Positions 16,732 to 26,441 of a stretch of 64,000 nt of DNA are shown piece by piece. Each line of letters opens with the position of its first letter. The stretch's first letter is position 1. Origin of the DNA: Halomonas sp. LR3S48 (GTDB lineage Bacteria; Pseudomonadota; Gammaproteobacteria; Pseudomonadales; Halomonadaceae); contig NZ_CP107009.1 of assembly GCF_025725665.1 (NCBI RefSeq), forward strand, positions 4,278,001 through 4,342,000, written 5' to 3'. The position numbers were made by a program, and so were the translations under genes. A model generated the notes under the pieces. The model did no database searches. It worked only from the letters and a program-made list of their open reading frames with translations, and was not told the origin of the DNA.

Positions 16732-18636
16732 TTGTCACACTTACCGGTGATCGTCGGCATGGGCGGCGTCAACGCCGCCGGTCGTACCTCAGGCCATCAA
16801 GCATTTCGTCGCACCGTGATCGACGCCCTTCCCGAAGCCGAGCAGCAAGCCCTGCTGCTCGGCCTGGCCGCCCTGATGGGGCTGGGCAGCTGCCGGGAAG
16901 GCGCCTGGTACGACGCCGCCGGAAATCCCATCGCCGCCAGTCGGCTGGCCGAGAACTGCCGTGCGCAGGTGCTCGACCATACCCTGATCCGGCGTATCGA
17001 AGATCCCCGCTTCAACGACGACGGGCTACCGGCCAATCGTCGCGCCGGCCTGGGCCTGGGATCGGAACTGACCTTCAGCATCCGCCGCCGCCAGCTCCCC
17101 GAGCGGCTGCCGCCTACCTGGCAAGTCCGTGAGCTGGACCGTCACACCCTGGAGGTCACGGTGCCCCCGGGTGAGCTCGACGTGCTGCTGCCGGAGACCC
17201 GACCGGCCCAGGTGCGGGCTGCCGGCCAGCTGCCCAGCGGCTTCGATCCCAGCCGCTACTACCGCAGCGTGCACCATCCCCGCGGCCTGTCGATGTCGAT
17301 TTTCGCGGCCAGTGACTGCCTGGCCAGCAGCGGCCTGGAGTGGGAGACCCTGCGCGACCGCCTGGACCCCGACGACATCGCCGTCTATGCCGGCAACTCC
17401 ATCGGTCAGCTCGACGACGAGGGCTGGGGCGGGCTGCTCAAGAGCTTCGTCTCGGGCAACCGCGCCACCTCCAAGCAAATGCCGCTGGGCTACGGGCAGA
17501 TGCCCGCCGATTTCCTCAATGCCTACGTACTGGGCAGCGTCGGTGGCACCGGTGCCGTTCTCGGCGCCTGCGCCAGCTTTCTCTACAACCTCCGTCTGGG
17601 CGTCGAGGACATCCGCAGCGGCCAGCGCCGTGCGGTCATGGTGGGCACCTCCGACGCCCCGGTAACGCCCGAGATCATTGAGGGCTTCCGCGCCATGGGC
17701 GCCCTGGCCGACGACGAGAGCCTCAAGGCGCTGGATGCCCTGGAACTGCTCACCGATGCCGACTACCAGCGCGCCTGCCGCCCCTTCGCGCGCAATTGCG
17801 GCTTCACCATCGCCGAGGCCAGCCAGTTCGTGCTGCTGCTCGACGACGCCCTGGCGCTGGAGCTCGGCGCCGAGATCCTCGGCAGCGTGCCGGGCGTGTT
17901 CGTCAATGCCGACGGCTGGAAGCGCTCCATCTCCGCTCCCGGTATCGGCAACTACATCACCCTGGGCAAGGCGGCCTCACTGGTACGCGACATGCTGGGT
18001 GGAGAGGCGCTGCGCGAACGCACCTTCCTGCATGCCCACGGCACCAGCACGCCCAAGAACCGGGTGACGGAATCCCACGTCTTCGACCTGGTCGCCCGGG
18101 CCAACGGCATCGAACACTGGCCGGTCGTGGCGGTGAAGGCCTTCGTCGGGCACTCCCAGGGCAGCGCCGCCGGGGACCAGCTGACCAGCGCGCTGGGCAG
18201 CTTTGCCCATGGCATGCTACCGGGTATCCCCACTCTCGACGCGGTGGCCGCCGACGTTCACGCCGAGCGGCTGCGCTTCTCGTGTACACCGGTGCCCTTC
18301 GCTGCCGACGCCGCCTTCATCAATGCCAAGGGCTTCGGCGGCAACAACGCCACCGGCGTGGTGCTGTCGCCCGCCGTTACCGAGCGCCTGCTGGTGAAAC
18401 GCCATGGCGAAGCCGCCATTGCGGCCTGGCGTGAGCGACGCGAAGCCATCCGCCAAGTCAGCCAGGCCTATCTGGCCCAGGCCGATGGCGGCCACTACCA
18501 GGCGCGCTACCGCTTTGGCGAAGGGGTGCTGGAAGGACCCGAACTCGACGTCAGTGCCACCAGCATCACCATTCCCGGCTACACACGCCCGGTATCGCTG
18601 GCGGTGGACAACCCCTTCGGCAAGCTGGACGACTGA
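16732..18636 (+). CDS. fabY: FabY-type beta-ketoacyl-ACP synthase
   Basis: The 634-residue protein uses a TTG start at 16732, behind GAGGAAAGC; the alternative upstream ATG (16630) lacks a ribosome-binding site and family similarity. The thiolase-fold condensing-enzyme residues are present: nucleophile Cys280 in LGACASF, a first histidine in HAHGTSTPKN and a second in KAFVGHSQGSAAGD. Length and organisation match P. aeruginosa FabY, the acetoacetyl-ACP-forming synthase that replaces FabH in initiating fatty-acid synthesis. It is cytoplasmic. The coaD gene follows 78 bp downstream on the same strand. Confidence 0.85.
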   Translation: MSHLPVIVGMGGVNAAGRTSGHQAFRRTVIDALPEAEQQALLLGLAALMGLGSCREGAWYDAAGNPIAASRLAENCRAQVLDHTLIRRIEDPRFNDDGLPANRRAGLGLGSELTFSIRRRQLPERLPPTWQVRELDRHTLEVTVPPGELDVLLPETRPAQVRAAGQLPSGFDPSRYYRSVHHPRGLSMSIFAASDCLASSGLEWETLRDRLDPDDIAVYAGNSIGQLDDEGWGGLLKSFVSGNRATSKQMPLGYGQMPADFLNAYVLGSVGGTGAVLGACASFLYNLRLGVEDIRSGQRRAVMVGTSDAPVTPEIIEGFRAMGALADDESLKALDALELLTDADYQRACRPFARNCGFTIAEASQFVLLLDDALALELGAEILGSVPGVFVNADGWKRSISAPGIGNYITLGKAASLVRDMLGGEALRERTFLHAHGTSTPKNRVTESHVFDLVARANGIEHWPVVAVKAFVGHSQGSAAGDQLTSALGSFAHGMLPGIPTLDAVAADVHAERLRFSCTPVPFAADAAFINAKGFGGNNATGVVLSPAVTERLLVKRHGEAAIAAWRERREAIRQVSQAYLAQADGGHYQARYRFGEGVLEGPELDVSATSITIPGYTRPVSLAVDNPFGKLDD

Positions 18637-19194
<558 letters not shown>

Positions 19195-19268
19195 CCGTAT
19201 TACTCGGTAATTCCCGAGCCGCTTTATCCTGGGCACGGCCGGACGCGGCCTGCCCGATCGCGAGGTAA

Positions 19269-19520
<252 letters not shown>

Positions 19521-19546
19521 ACCTGCATTCATTTTTCTACCAGCAG

Positions 19547-19570
19547 CGCCCCGCTCCATTGAGCGGGGCG
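19547..19570 (+). terminator. Hairpin between convergent ferredoxin and hypothetical gene
   Basis: A perfect 10-bp stem CGCCCCGCTC / GAGCGGGGCG encloses a CATT loop. No U-tract follows on either strand, so termination would be inefficient or Rho-assisted. Confidence 0.5.
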
Positions 19571-19601
19571 TCGGCGTATAAGGAAATATTTTCTGAGTTA
19601 G

Positions 19602-19922
19602 CTACAACTCATTCGCGCGACGGCTAACGGTACATCCCAGGCAGCGGCGAAAGGTTGCCTCAGCCGGTGTCTTGATAAGGGCTTCCGCTGCGGGTCCCAC
19701 GTTACCGCCCAACGCCGTGAATGGCAGCGAGACAAGGAATACTGCCGTCCCTCCCAGGGTCGCTACGGCCAGCAATGGCCGAGCTATTAACGCATCCGCG
19801 ACCATGGCGCCACCGCTGGGCTGTGCCTCCATACGCTGCTGTGTCTGGGACAGCGCCTGTGTGTTGCCTAGCAGTACGCCCATTGCAAGCACCGTAGCCG
19901 CCAAACTTTTACTTGCGTTCAT
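19602..19922 (-). CDS. Small exported/membrane protein of unknown function
   Basis: The 106-residue product begins MNASKSLAATVLAMGVLLGN, a signal-peptide-like segment. A second hydrophobic stretch lies around ARPLLAVATLGGTAVFLVSL (about residues 47-68). The C-terminus FRRCLGCTVSRR has two cysteines. It resembles small proteins in Pseudomonas and Halomonas loosely labelled multidrug transporter, a label this length does not support. The ATG at 19922 follows GGAGGGAAG. It is less GC-rich than the flanking genes. Confidence 0.6.
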   Translation of the reverse strand: MNASKSLAATVLAMGVLLGNTQALSQTQQRMEAQPSGGAMVADALIARPLLAVATLGGTAVFLVSLPFTALGGNVGPAAEALIKTPAEATFRRCLGCTVSRRANEL

Positions 19923-20085
19923 CCGTCTTCCCTCCTTGTGCATGACCCACGTCATACCATGCACGAATTCTACTTAACTTCCAGTCGCCGCACAGTTACA
20001 ATTTTACGCACAAAGATACAAAAAAGGTGATCGAAGTTCACCGCCACCAGCCCGCAAATCAATATCCATGTCCGAGGAGCGCACG

Positions 20086-20697
20086 ATGCAGCGCCTGTTA
20101 GTTTCTATCGCCATGACCACTTTGTTCGCCAGCCCCGTCCTCGCTCAGAGTCAGGCTTTCAGTCCTGACATGGGTCCCTATATTGGGGCAGGGATCGGGC
20201 ATGCGAAGCTGGATAACGAAACACTGGATTGGCTTGACGAAAATGGTGTCAACACGGATGACACTGACATTAGCTACAAACTATTCGCCGGTTATCAATT
20301 CAACTCCAACTTCGCCATCGAAGCGGGTTACGTGGATTTCGGCAGCTTTACAGCGAGCGGTAGCAATGGTGCCGACAATGCAGACTTAAAGCTTAGCGCG
20401 GAAGGTTTCACCGCAGCGTTGGTGGGCAAGCTTCCGATCCAGAGTGGTTTCAGTGTCTATGGCAAACTGGGCATGATCGCCTGGGATGCTGATCTGACGC
20501 TGAACGCAACAATACAAGGACAATCTTATCGCGCAACCGCTAGTGAAGATGGTACCGACCCCTTTTACGGTATCGGTGCAGAGTATGTCGTTAACCAGAT
20601 CGTGATGCGCGCCGAACTCGAACGCTACGACATTAGCGACAGCGGCGAGGACTATACGATTGACATGATCTCAGCAAGCCTCGGCTATCACTTCTGA
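20086..20697 (+). CDS. Outer membrane beta-barrel protein (OmpX/OmpA-like porin family)
   Basis: The 203-residue product has a signal peptide ending near VLA-QSQ. Alternating amphipathic strands follow: YIGAGIGHAKL, YKLFAGYQFNSNFAIEAGYVDFG, and so on. The protein terminates in a C-terminal aromatic (SLGYHF) recognised by the BAM machinery. Eight strands and this length fit the OmpX/OmpW-like surface antigen group. The ATG at 20086 follows GAGGAGCGCACG, a better site than the upstream in-frame ATG at 20068. Base composition is visibly more AT-rich than the neighbours. An excellent terminator follows. Confidence 0.82.
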   Translation: MQRLLVSIAMTTLFASPVLAQSQAFSPDMGPYIGAGIGHAKLDNETLDWLDENGVNTDDTDISYKLFAGYQFNSNFAIEAGYVDFGSFTASGSNGADNADLKLSAEGFTAALVGKLPIQSGFSVYGKLGMIAWDADLTLNATIQGQSYRATASEDGTDPFYGIGAEYVVNQIVMRAELERYDISDSGEDYTIDMISASLGYHF

Positions 20698-20715
20698 TAG
20701 GCCAATATGGCTCGG

Positions 20716-20745
20716 AACAGCCCCGCTTCGGCGGGGCTGTTGCAT
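20716..20745 (+). terminator. Intrinsic terminator after the outer membrane protein gene
   Basis: A perfect 11-bp stem AACAGCCCCGC / GCGGGGCTGTT encloses a TTCG tetraloop (20727-20730), followed by TGCATT. It lies 19 bp after the stop codon. Confidence 0.75.
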
Positions 20746-20797
20746 TAAGCCCCCTGGCCGGCCATTCTGCTCGATTCGTCAATCACAAGGGCAAGTC

Positions 20798-22189
20798 GTG
20801 GCGACCCTGCAAGCCGAGACACCTGCCGCCGCCCGCCGGCGCATCTGGACCCTGGCCTGGCCGATCATTCTCTCCAACGTCACCGTGCCGCTGCTGGGGC
20901 TGGTGGATACCGCCGTGGTCGGTCACTTGCCGGACTCGCGCTATCTGGCCGGCGTGACGCTGGGGGCCACCCTGTTCAGCTTCCTCTACTGGGGCTTCGG
21001 CTTCCTGCGCATGGGCACCACCGGGCTGACTTCACAGGCGGTGGGGCGTGAGAGCGACAGTGAGGTGCGCAACCTGCTGGGCCAGGCGCTGCTGCTGGCC
21101 ATGGGCATCGGGGCGCTGCTGATCCTGTTCTCCAACCCCTTGATCACCCTTGGCCTATGGCTGCTCGACGGCAGCGAGGTCGCCACTTCCCTGGCCGCCG
21201 AATATGCCCAGATCCGCATCCTTTCGGCACCGGCGGTGCTGGCCAACTACGCCATCCTCGGCTGGTTCCTGGGCCAGCAGAACTCACGCGTGACGTTGGC
21301 CATCCTGGTACTGACCAACAGCGTCAACATCGCGCTGGACCTGCTATTCGTGGTCGGGCTCGGCATGACCAGCGACGGCGTGGCCTGGGCCACGGTGATC
21401 GCCGACTATACCGCGCTGGCCTTCGGCGCCTGGTTGGTCGCCCGCCAGTTGAAGCTGCTGCAGGGTCGCTTCCTGCGCGAGCGGCTGTTCCGCCTGAGCG
21501 CTTACGGCGAGCTGTTCCAGGTCAATGCCAATCTCTTCCTGCGCACCCTGGGGCTGCTGTTCGCCATGGCGTTCTTCACCTCGCGTGGCGCGGCCCAGGG
21601 CGACACCGTGCTGGCTGCCAACGCCGTGTTGATGCAGTTCATCATGCTTATCAGCTATGCCCTGGACGGCTTCGCCCATGCCGCCGAGGCCACCACCGGT
21701 CGCGCCGTGGGCCGGCGACGCTGGGACGAGTTCGGTACCGCCGTGCACGCCGCCGCCTGGTTCTCTCTGGTCACGGCCGCTACCGCGGCGCTCGCCTTCG
21801 CCTTGGGTGGCCACTATCTCATCGCCCTGTTGACCGGCCTGCCAGAAGTACGGGAAACGGCCGGCGAGTACCTGCCCTGGATGGTGGCCATGCCGTTGAT
21901 TGCGGTGTGGAGCTATCTGCTCGACGGTGTCTTCATCGGCGCCACCGCGATTCGCGAGATGCGCAACAGCATCTTCGTTGCCTTGGTCGCCTACCTGCCT
22001 ATATGGTGGCTGGCACGGGCGTTCGCTTCACCTGACCACGAGAATCATGCCCTGTGGCTGGCGTTCCTCGCCTTCACCGTGGTGCGGTCGCTGGTGCTGG
22101 TCACTTACTATTGGCATCATCGGCGCACCCGCTGGTGCTATCGAATGGACGACGAAGCGACGCCACGGATACCTGATCGTTCTTGCTGA
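20798..22189 (+). CDS. MATE-family efflux protein (DinF branch)
   Basis: The 463-residue protein has twelve hydrophobic segments in two homologous halves. It opens with WTLAWPIILSNVTVPLLGLVDTAVVGHL, the conserved first helix of DinF-type MATE transporters. Length is typical (about 440-460). The start is a GTG at 20798; the upstream AAGGG is a modest ribosome-binding site. It probably exports organic cations or other toxic compounds by cation antiport. It is monocistronic between a terminator and the atoE gene. Confidence 0.88.
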   Translation: MATLQAETPAAARRRIWTLAWPIILSNVTVPLLGLVDTAVVGHLPDSRYLAGVTLGATLFSFLYWGFGFLRMGTTGLTSQAVGRESDSEVRNLLGQALLLAMGIGALLILFSNPLITLGLWLLDGSEVATSLAAEYAQIRILSAPAVLANYAILGWFLGQQNSRVTLAILVLTNSVNIALDLLFVVGLGMTSDGVAWATVIADYTALAFGAWLVARQLKLLQGRFLRERLFRLSAYGELFQVNANLFLRTLGLLFAMAFFTSRGAAQGDTVLAANAVLMQFIMLISYALDGFAHAAEATTGRAVGRRRWDEFGTAVHAAAWFSLVTAATAALAFALGGHYLIALLTGLPEVRETAGEYLPWMVAMPLIAVWSYLLDGVFIGATAIREMRNSIFVALVAYLPIWWLARAFASPDHENHALWLAFLAFTVVRSLVLVTYYWHHRRTRWCYRMDDEATPRIPDRSC

Positions 22190-22282
22190 ACCTGCAAATG
22201 CCCGTTTTTATTAGGGCAAGCTGATGACATTGCGCTATTTTTCTCAGACGCACTCCAGACAATCAGAAGAAGCGACGCCGCC

Positions 22283-23593
22283 ATGCTAAGAATGCTGTCC
22301 AGACCCGCCGTCCGGCTGGTCGATCGTTACTTGCCGGATCCGTTCATCTTCGTGCTGCTGCTGACGATCATCGCCGCTGCCGCCGCCATCGGCGTGGAGC
22401 GCCAGACGCCTCTCGCCGTCATGCGCTTCTGGGGCGACGGCTTCTGGAACCTGTTGACGTTTTCCATGCAGATGCTGCTGATTCTGGTGACCGGCTTCAT
22501 GCTGGCCAGCTCGCCGCCGATCAAGCGCCTGCTGCAGCGGCTCGCCGGCCTGGCCAAGAACGCCGGTCACGCCATCCTGCTGGTGACGCTGGTCTCGCTG
22601 GTGGCCAGTTGGATCAACTGGGGCTTCGGCCTGGTGGTGGGCGCGCTGTTCGCCAAGGAACTGGCGCGCGTGGTGCGAGTCGACTACCGCCTGCTGGTGG
22701 CCAGCGCCTATTCCGGCTTCGTGGTCTGGCACGGCGGTCTCGCCGGCTCGATCCCGCTGACCATCGCCACCGAGGGCCACTTCACCGCCGACCTGATTGG
22801 TGTCATCGGTACCGGCTCGACTATCTTCGCCTTCTTCAACCTGGCGCTGGTAGCCTGCCTGTTCGTCGCCATCCCGCTGGTCAACCGGGCCATGCTCCCC
22901 GAGGAAAAGGACAGCGTCTACATCGATCCCAAGCTGCTCGATGATGGTTCCGCCACGCGGGTGCGTATCACTCGCCCGGCCGAGCGCCTGGAGAACAGCA
23001 TCACCCTGGCCTGGCTGGTCGGCATCCCCGGGGTGATCTTCCTGCTCGACCACTTCGTGCTGCGCGGCGGCGGCCTGAACCTGAATATCGTCAACTTCAT
23101 GTTCCTGTTCCTGGCCATCGTGCTGCATCGCACCCCGCGCAGCCTGCTGGAAAGCCTCAACGAGGCGATCAAGGGCGGCGCCGGCATTGTCATCCAGTTC
23201 CCCTTCTATGCGGGGATCATGGCCATCATGGTGCAGTCGGGACTGGCGGAAACCATGTCCGAGGGGCTGATTTCCTTCGCCACCGAGACTTCTCTGCCAT
23301 TCTGGTCGTTCATCAGCGCCGGAATCGTCAACCTGTTCGTCCCCTCCGGCGGCGGGCAGTGGGCGGTGCAGGCACCGGTCATGCTGCCGGCAGCCGAAGC
23401 GCTCGGCGTGGACGTCTCGCGCGTGGCCATGGCCGTGGCCTGGGGCGATGCCTGGACCAACCTGCTGCAACCGTTCTGGGCCCTGCCGGTACTCGCCATC
23501 GCCGGCTTGAAAGCGAAGGACATCATGGGCTACTGCCTGATCCAATTGGTCATCACCGGGGTGATCATCTCGGTGGGCCTGACCTGGTTCTGA
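22283..23593 (+). CDS. atoE: AtoE-type short-chain fatty acid transporter
   Basis: The 436-residue polytopic protein matches the AtoE family in length and key segments: SWINWGFGLVVGALFAKEL, a GGLAGSIPLT-like loop, and NLFVPSGGGQWAVQ, the most conserved stretch. AtoE proteins take up acetoacetate or short-chain fatty acids. No ato catabolic genes (CoA transferase, thiolase) are adjacent, so the role is inferred only from family. A GC hairpin follows at 23614-23637. Confidence 0.86.
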   Translation: MLRMLSRPAVRLVDRYLPDPFIFVLLLTIIAAAAAIGVERQTPLAVMRFWGDGFWNLLTFSMQMLLILVTGFMLASSPPIKRLLQRLAGLAKNAGHAILLVTLVSLVASWINWGFGLVVGALFAKELARVVRVDYRLLVASAYSGFVVWHGGLAGSIPLTIATEGHFTADLIGVIGTGSTIFAFFNLALVACLFVAIPLVNRAMLPEEKDSVYIDPKLLDDGSATRVRITRPAERLENSITLAWLVGIPGVIFLLDHFVLRGGGLNLNIVNFMFLFLAIVLHRTPRSLLESLNEAIKGGAGIVIQFPFYAGIMAIMVQSGLAETMSEGLISFATETSLPFWSFISAGIVNLFVPSGGGQWAVQAPVMLPAAEALGVDVSRVAMAVAWGDAWTNLLQPFWALPVLAIAGLKAKDIMGYCLIQLVITGVIISVGLTWF

Positions 23594-23613
23594 GCACGGC
23601 CCCACCCGTTGAG

Positions 23614-23637
23614 CGGCCCCGGCAAGTGTCGGGGCCG
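23614..23637 (+). terminator. Hairpin after atoE
   Basis: CGGCCCCG and CGGGGCCG form a perfect 8-bp stem around GCAAGTGT, 20 bp after the atoE stop. There is no strong U-tract, so it is a possible weak terminator before the DUF1622 gene. Confidence 0.45.
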
Positions 23638-23663
23638 TCGCCTCCTTCGACGCCACGAGCCAT

Positions 23664-24044
23664 ATGCATCATTTCATTGAAGCCATTGATACGATTGCAC
23701 TGCTCATCGAGGTACTCGGGGTCGCCATCATCGTCGGCGGCTTCGCCATTACCTCCTGGCGGTTCCTGCACCATCGCATGTTCCATGAGCAGCAGGCCTT
23801 CATGCACTATCGCCACGGCATCGCCCGTTCGCTCATTCTGGGGTTGGATTTCCTGATCGCCGGCGACGTGATCAAGACGGTCATCATCGCCAACACCAGC
23901 CAGCAGGTCGCCACCCTGGGCATCATCGTGCTGATCCGCGCCTTCCTCGGCTTCACCCTGCATGTAGAGGTGGAAGGGCACTGGCCGTGGCAGGACAGCC
24001 GCTACAAGGATGCAGGCGGCTCCCAGCGTGACAAGAACGAATGA
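23664..24044 (+). CDS. DUF1622 membrane protein
   Basis: The 126-residue protein has three hydrophobic segments (about residues 7-28, 53-75 and 80-98) and the pattern SLILGLDFLIAGDVIKT followed by LGIIVLIRAFLGFTLHVEVEG, which is characteristic of DUF1622 proteins. Function is unknown. It lies 70 bp after atoE on the same strand and converges on the TRAP permease gene. No good ribosome-binding site is visible before the ATG. Confidence 0.78.
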   Translation: MHHFIEAIDTIALLIEVLGVAIIVGGFAITSWRFLHHRMFHEQQAFMHYRHGIARSLILGLDFLIAGDVIKTVIIANTSQQVATLGIIVLIRAFLGFTLHVEVEGHWPWQDSRYKDAGGSQRDKNE

Positions 24045-24075
24045 AGAAGCATCGAGCCGCTAGCCCCTACCCCGG

Positions 24076-26211
24076 CTAAGCCATCGCCGACCGTACCGGT
24101 GCGCGCCCCATGCGGGCACTCCACCATAGGGCGCCCAGGAACAGCACCAGCCCCAGGCCGTCCAGCGCCAGCTGGCCATGCGGCCACAGCATCAGCGCGC
24201 CGATGGGGAACATCGCCAGGCGCACCCACCACGGCAGCTCATGCTCCAGGAAGCCCTCGAGCCCGGCGATGATGGCATAGATGCCGAACAGGGCGAAGGC
24301 GAACACCGTGGCCATCTCCAGAGGCGTGCCGCCGATCAGCGGCGACCAGACGAACAGCAGCGGGATGATGTAGAGCCCCTTTGCGATCTTCCAGGCGGTG
24401 AAGCCGGTACGCATCGGCGGCGTCTTGGCGATGGCCGCCGCGGCGAAGGCAGTCAGGCATACCGGCGGGGTGACGTTGGAGTCCTGGGAAAGCCAGAAGA
24501 TCACCATATGGGCGGCCACCAGCAGCATGGCCAGGCTATGCGACGACAGGGCCTGCTCGTAGAGCTGGCTGCGGAAGTCGTCCGGCACCAGGGTCAGCAG
24601 CTCGCGGGCGCTGGCGGCGTCCATCGGCGCAGCCAAGGCTTCCAGGCTCTCCGGCGCGGCGAGCATGAAGATCGCCCGGGCCTGCTCGGGCAGCTCGCCG
24701 GCCATCAGCAGATCCACCAGTTCACCATGAGCCATCAGGCCGTAGAGGGCCGGTGCCGAGAGCGTGCCGAGCACGATATAGGCAGCGGTGACCGGCAGCC
24801 CCATGCCCAGCACCAGCGAGGCAATGGCGATCAGCACCAGGGTGATCAACAGGCTGCCGCCGGCCCAGTCGGTGATCATCAGCGAGAAGGTGTTGCCGAT
24901 GCCGGTGGTGGAGACCACGTTGACGATCAGGCCCACGGTGAGCAGCAGGATCGCCGTGGTGACCATGTTGCGAGTACCCAGCACCAGGGCCTCCAGTACC
25001 ACCTTCGGCGTCATGGGCTGCTTCGACAGCCAGGAGGCCACCACCACCGAGAGGATGGCGATACCCGCGGCATAGGTGGGGGTGTAGCCGTGGATCAGCG
25101 ATGCCACCAGCACTACCAGCGGCAGCAGGAAGTGCCAGCCGCCCTTGAGCACCTCGAGAAGCCGCGGTGCCTCCTCGGTCTCGACGTGCTGAGTGTTGCT
25201 GCGCTTGGCCTCGATACGCACGAACATCGCCACCGAGAGGAAGTAGAGCAGCGCCGGCAAGGCCGCCACGCCGATGATGGTGAGGTAGGAGACCTGGGTA
25301 TAGGAGGCCATGATGAAGGCCCCGGCCCCCATGACCGGCGGCATCAACTGGCCACCGGTGGAGGCGGCCGCCTCGACGCCGGCGGCGAAACGCGGCGGGA
25401 AGCCGGCCTTGCGCATCAGCGGGATGGTGATCACCCCCGTGGAGACGGTGTTGGCCACGCTGGATCCCGATACCGAGCCCATCAGCCCCGAGGAGAACAC
25501 CGCCACGAAGCCGGGGCCGCCAATGAAACGCCCGGCCGCACAGCGGGCCAGCTCGATGATGAAGTCGCCGGCGCCGGAGCGCACCAGGAAGGCGCCGAAG
25601 AGGATGAACATGAATACATAGGACCAGGAGATACGGGCGATGGAGCCCAGCATGCCGTCGCCGCCCAGGTAGCTGCGGTAGAGCACCGTCTCCCAGGTCA
25701 GGCCGGGGAAGCCGAACACGCCGCTCACATGGCGGCCCCACCAGGCCACATAGGTCAGCGCCACCAGGCACAGCAGTGGGATGAACCAGCCGGTGGTGCG
25801 CCGGGCGAACTCCAGCACCAGGGCCAGGGCGACGATGGAGACGACCCAGTCAGCGGTGGAGAAGCGCACGCCGCGGGCGTAGAGGGCGTCCTCGAAGCCG
25901 ATCAGGTAGAAGGCGCAGCCCAGCGCGGCAAGGCCGAGCAGTATATCGACCGCCAGCACCAGCCGGGCGCCGTCGGCGGAGCGCGCCTTGAGCATCGGCA
26001 CCGAAAGGGCGCAGAGCAGCCCGAACATGCCGAAGTGCAGGGCGCTGACCCACACCTCGGAGAGGGTACCCAGGGTGTTGAAGTAGAGATGCGACAGGGC
26101 GACGACGATGGCCAGGGCGAACAGCACCCGGCCGAGCCAGGGGTGGTCGAGGCGCTCGGGCGCTTCGCTGGCGGCCTCGTCGCGCACCTCGGGGATAGGC
26201 GTTGCGTTCAT
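24076..26211 (-). CDS. TRAP transporter fused 4TM/12TM permease (TAXI system)
   Basis: The protein is about 711 residues from an ATG at 26211, 6 bp behind GTGAGA; an ATG at 26217 is possible. The N-terminal part has about four helices (DctQ-like) fused to a DctM-like permease with the family motif GSVSGSSVANTVSTGVITIPLM and GGQLMPPVMGAGAFIMASY. Fused permeases work with TAXI-type binding proteins, and the TAXI gene lies immediately upstream. Together they form a sodium-coupled secondary importer of an organic acid or amino acid. The 230-bp gap from the TAXI gene contains two hairpins. Confidence 0.92.
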   Translation of the reverse strand: MNATPIPEVRDEAASEAPERLDHPWLGRVLFALAIVVALSHLYFNTLGTLSEVWVSALHFGMFGLLCALSVPMLKARSADGARLVLAVDILLGLAALGCAFYLIGFEDALYARGVRFSTADWVVSIVALALVLEFARRTTGWFIPLLCLVALTYVAWWGRHVSGVFGFPGLTWETVLYRSYLGGDGMLGSIARISWSYVFMFILFGAFLVRSGAGDFIIELARCAAGRFIGGPGFVAVFSSGLMGSVSGSSVANTVSTGVITIPLMRKAGFPPRFAAGVEAAASTGGQLMPPVMGAGAFIMASYTQVSYLTIIGVAALPALLYFLSVAMFVRIEAKRSNTQHVETEEAPRLLEVLKGGWHFLLPLVVLVASLIHGYTPTYAAGIAILSVVVASWLSKQPMTPKVVLEALVLGTRNMVTTAILLLTVGLIVNVVSTTGIGNTFSLMITDWAGGSLLITLVLIAIASLVLGMGLPVTAAYIVLGTLSAPALYGLMAHGELVDLLMAGELPEQARAIFMLAAPESLEALAAPMDAASARELLTLVPDDFRSQLYEQALSSHSLAMLLVAAHMVIFWLSQDSNVTPPVCLTAFAAAAIAKTPPMRTGFTAWKIAKGLYIIPLLFVWSPLIGGTPLEMATVFAFALFGIYAIIAGLEGFLEHELPWWVRLAMFPIGALMLWPHGQLALDGLGLVLFLGALWWSARMGRAPVRSAMA

Positions 26212-26262
26212 GGGCATTCTCACGGAGCTGGCGTGGATGGGAAGGCGTTGCCGGTGGCCTGG

Positions 26263-26292
26263 TTCGGGGCTTTGCCGGGCGCAGGCCCCGAA
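26263..26292 (-). other. Intercistronic inverted repeat (TAXI-permease gap, 1)
   Basis: TTCGGGGC at 26263-26270 and GCCCCGAA at 26285-26292 form a perfect 8-bp stem with a 14-base loop. It lies between the TAXI gene and the permease gene and could shape differential expression of the two. Confidence 0.45.
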
Positions 26293-26338
26293 GTGTCGGA
26301 CCATCGAGGAGGCGCTGTGGCCCCTTCCTTGGGCGCTA

Positions 26339-26360
26339 CTTTTTCCTTCCCTGGAAAAAG
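26339..26360 (-). other. Intercistronic inverted repeat (TAXI-permease gap, 2)
   Basis: CTTTTTCC at 26339-26346 and GGAAAAAG at 26353-26360 form a perfect 8-bp stem around six bases. As RNA it would be a moderately stable hairpin about 80 nt after the TAXI stop codon. Confidence 0.45.
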
Positions 26361-26441
26361 ACCTCCTCTTCGGCCTGCCCCCGGCGCCCCTCACCGGGAA
26401 TGGCTCGGCAGCAGGCTCTGACAAGGTTTGGAAAGGCGTGC

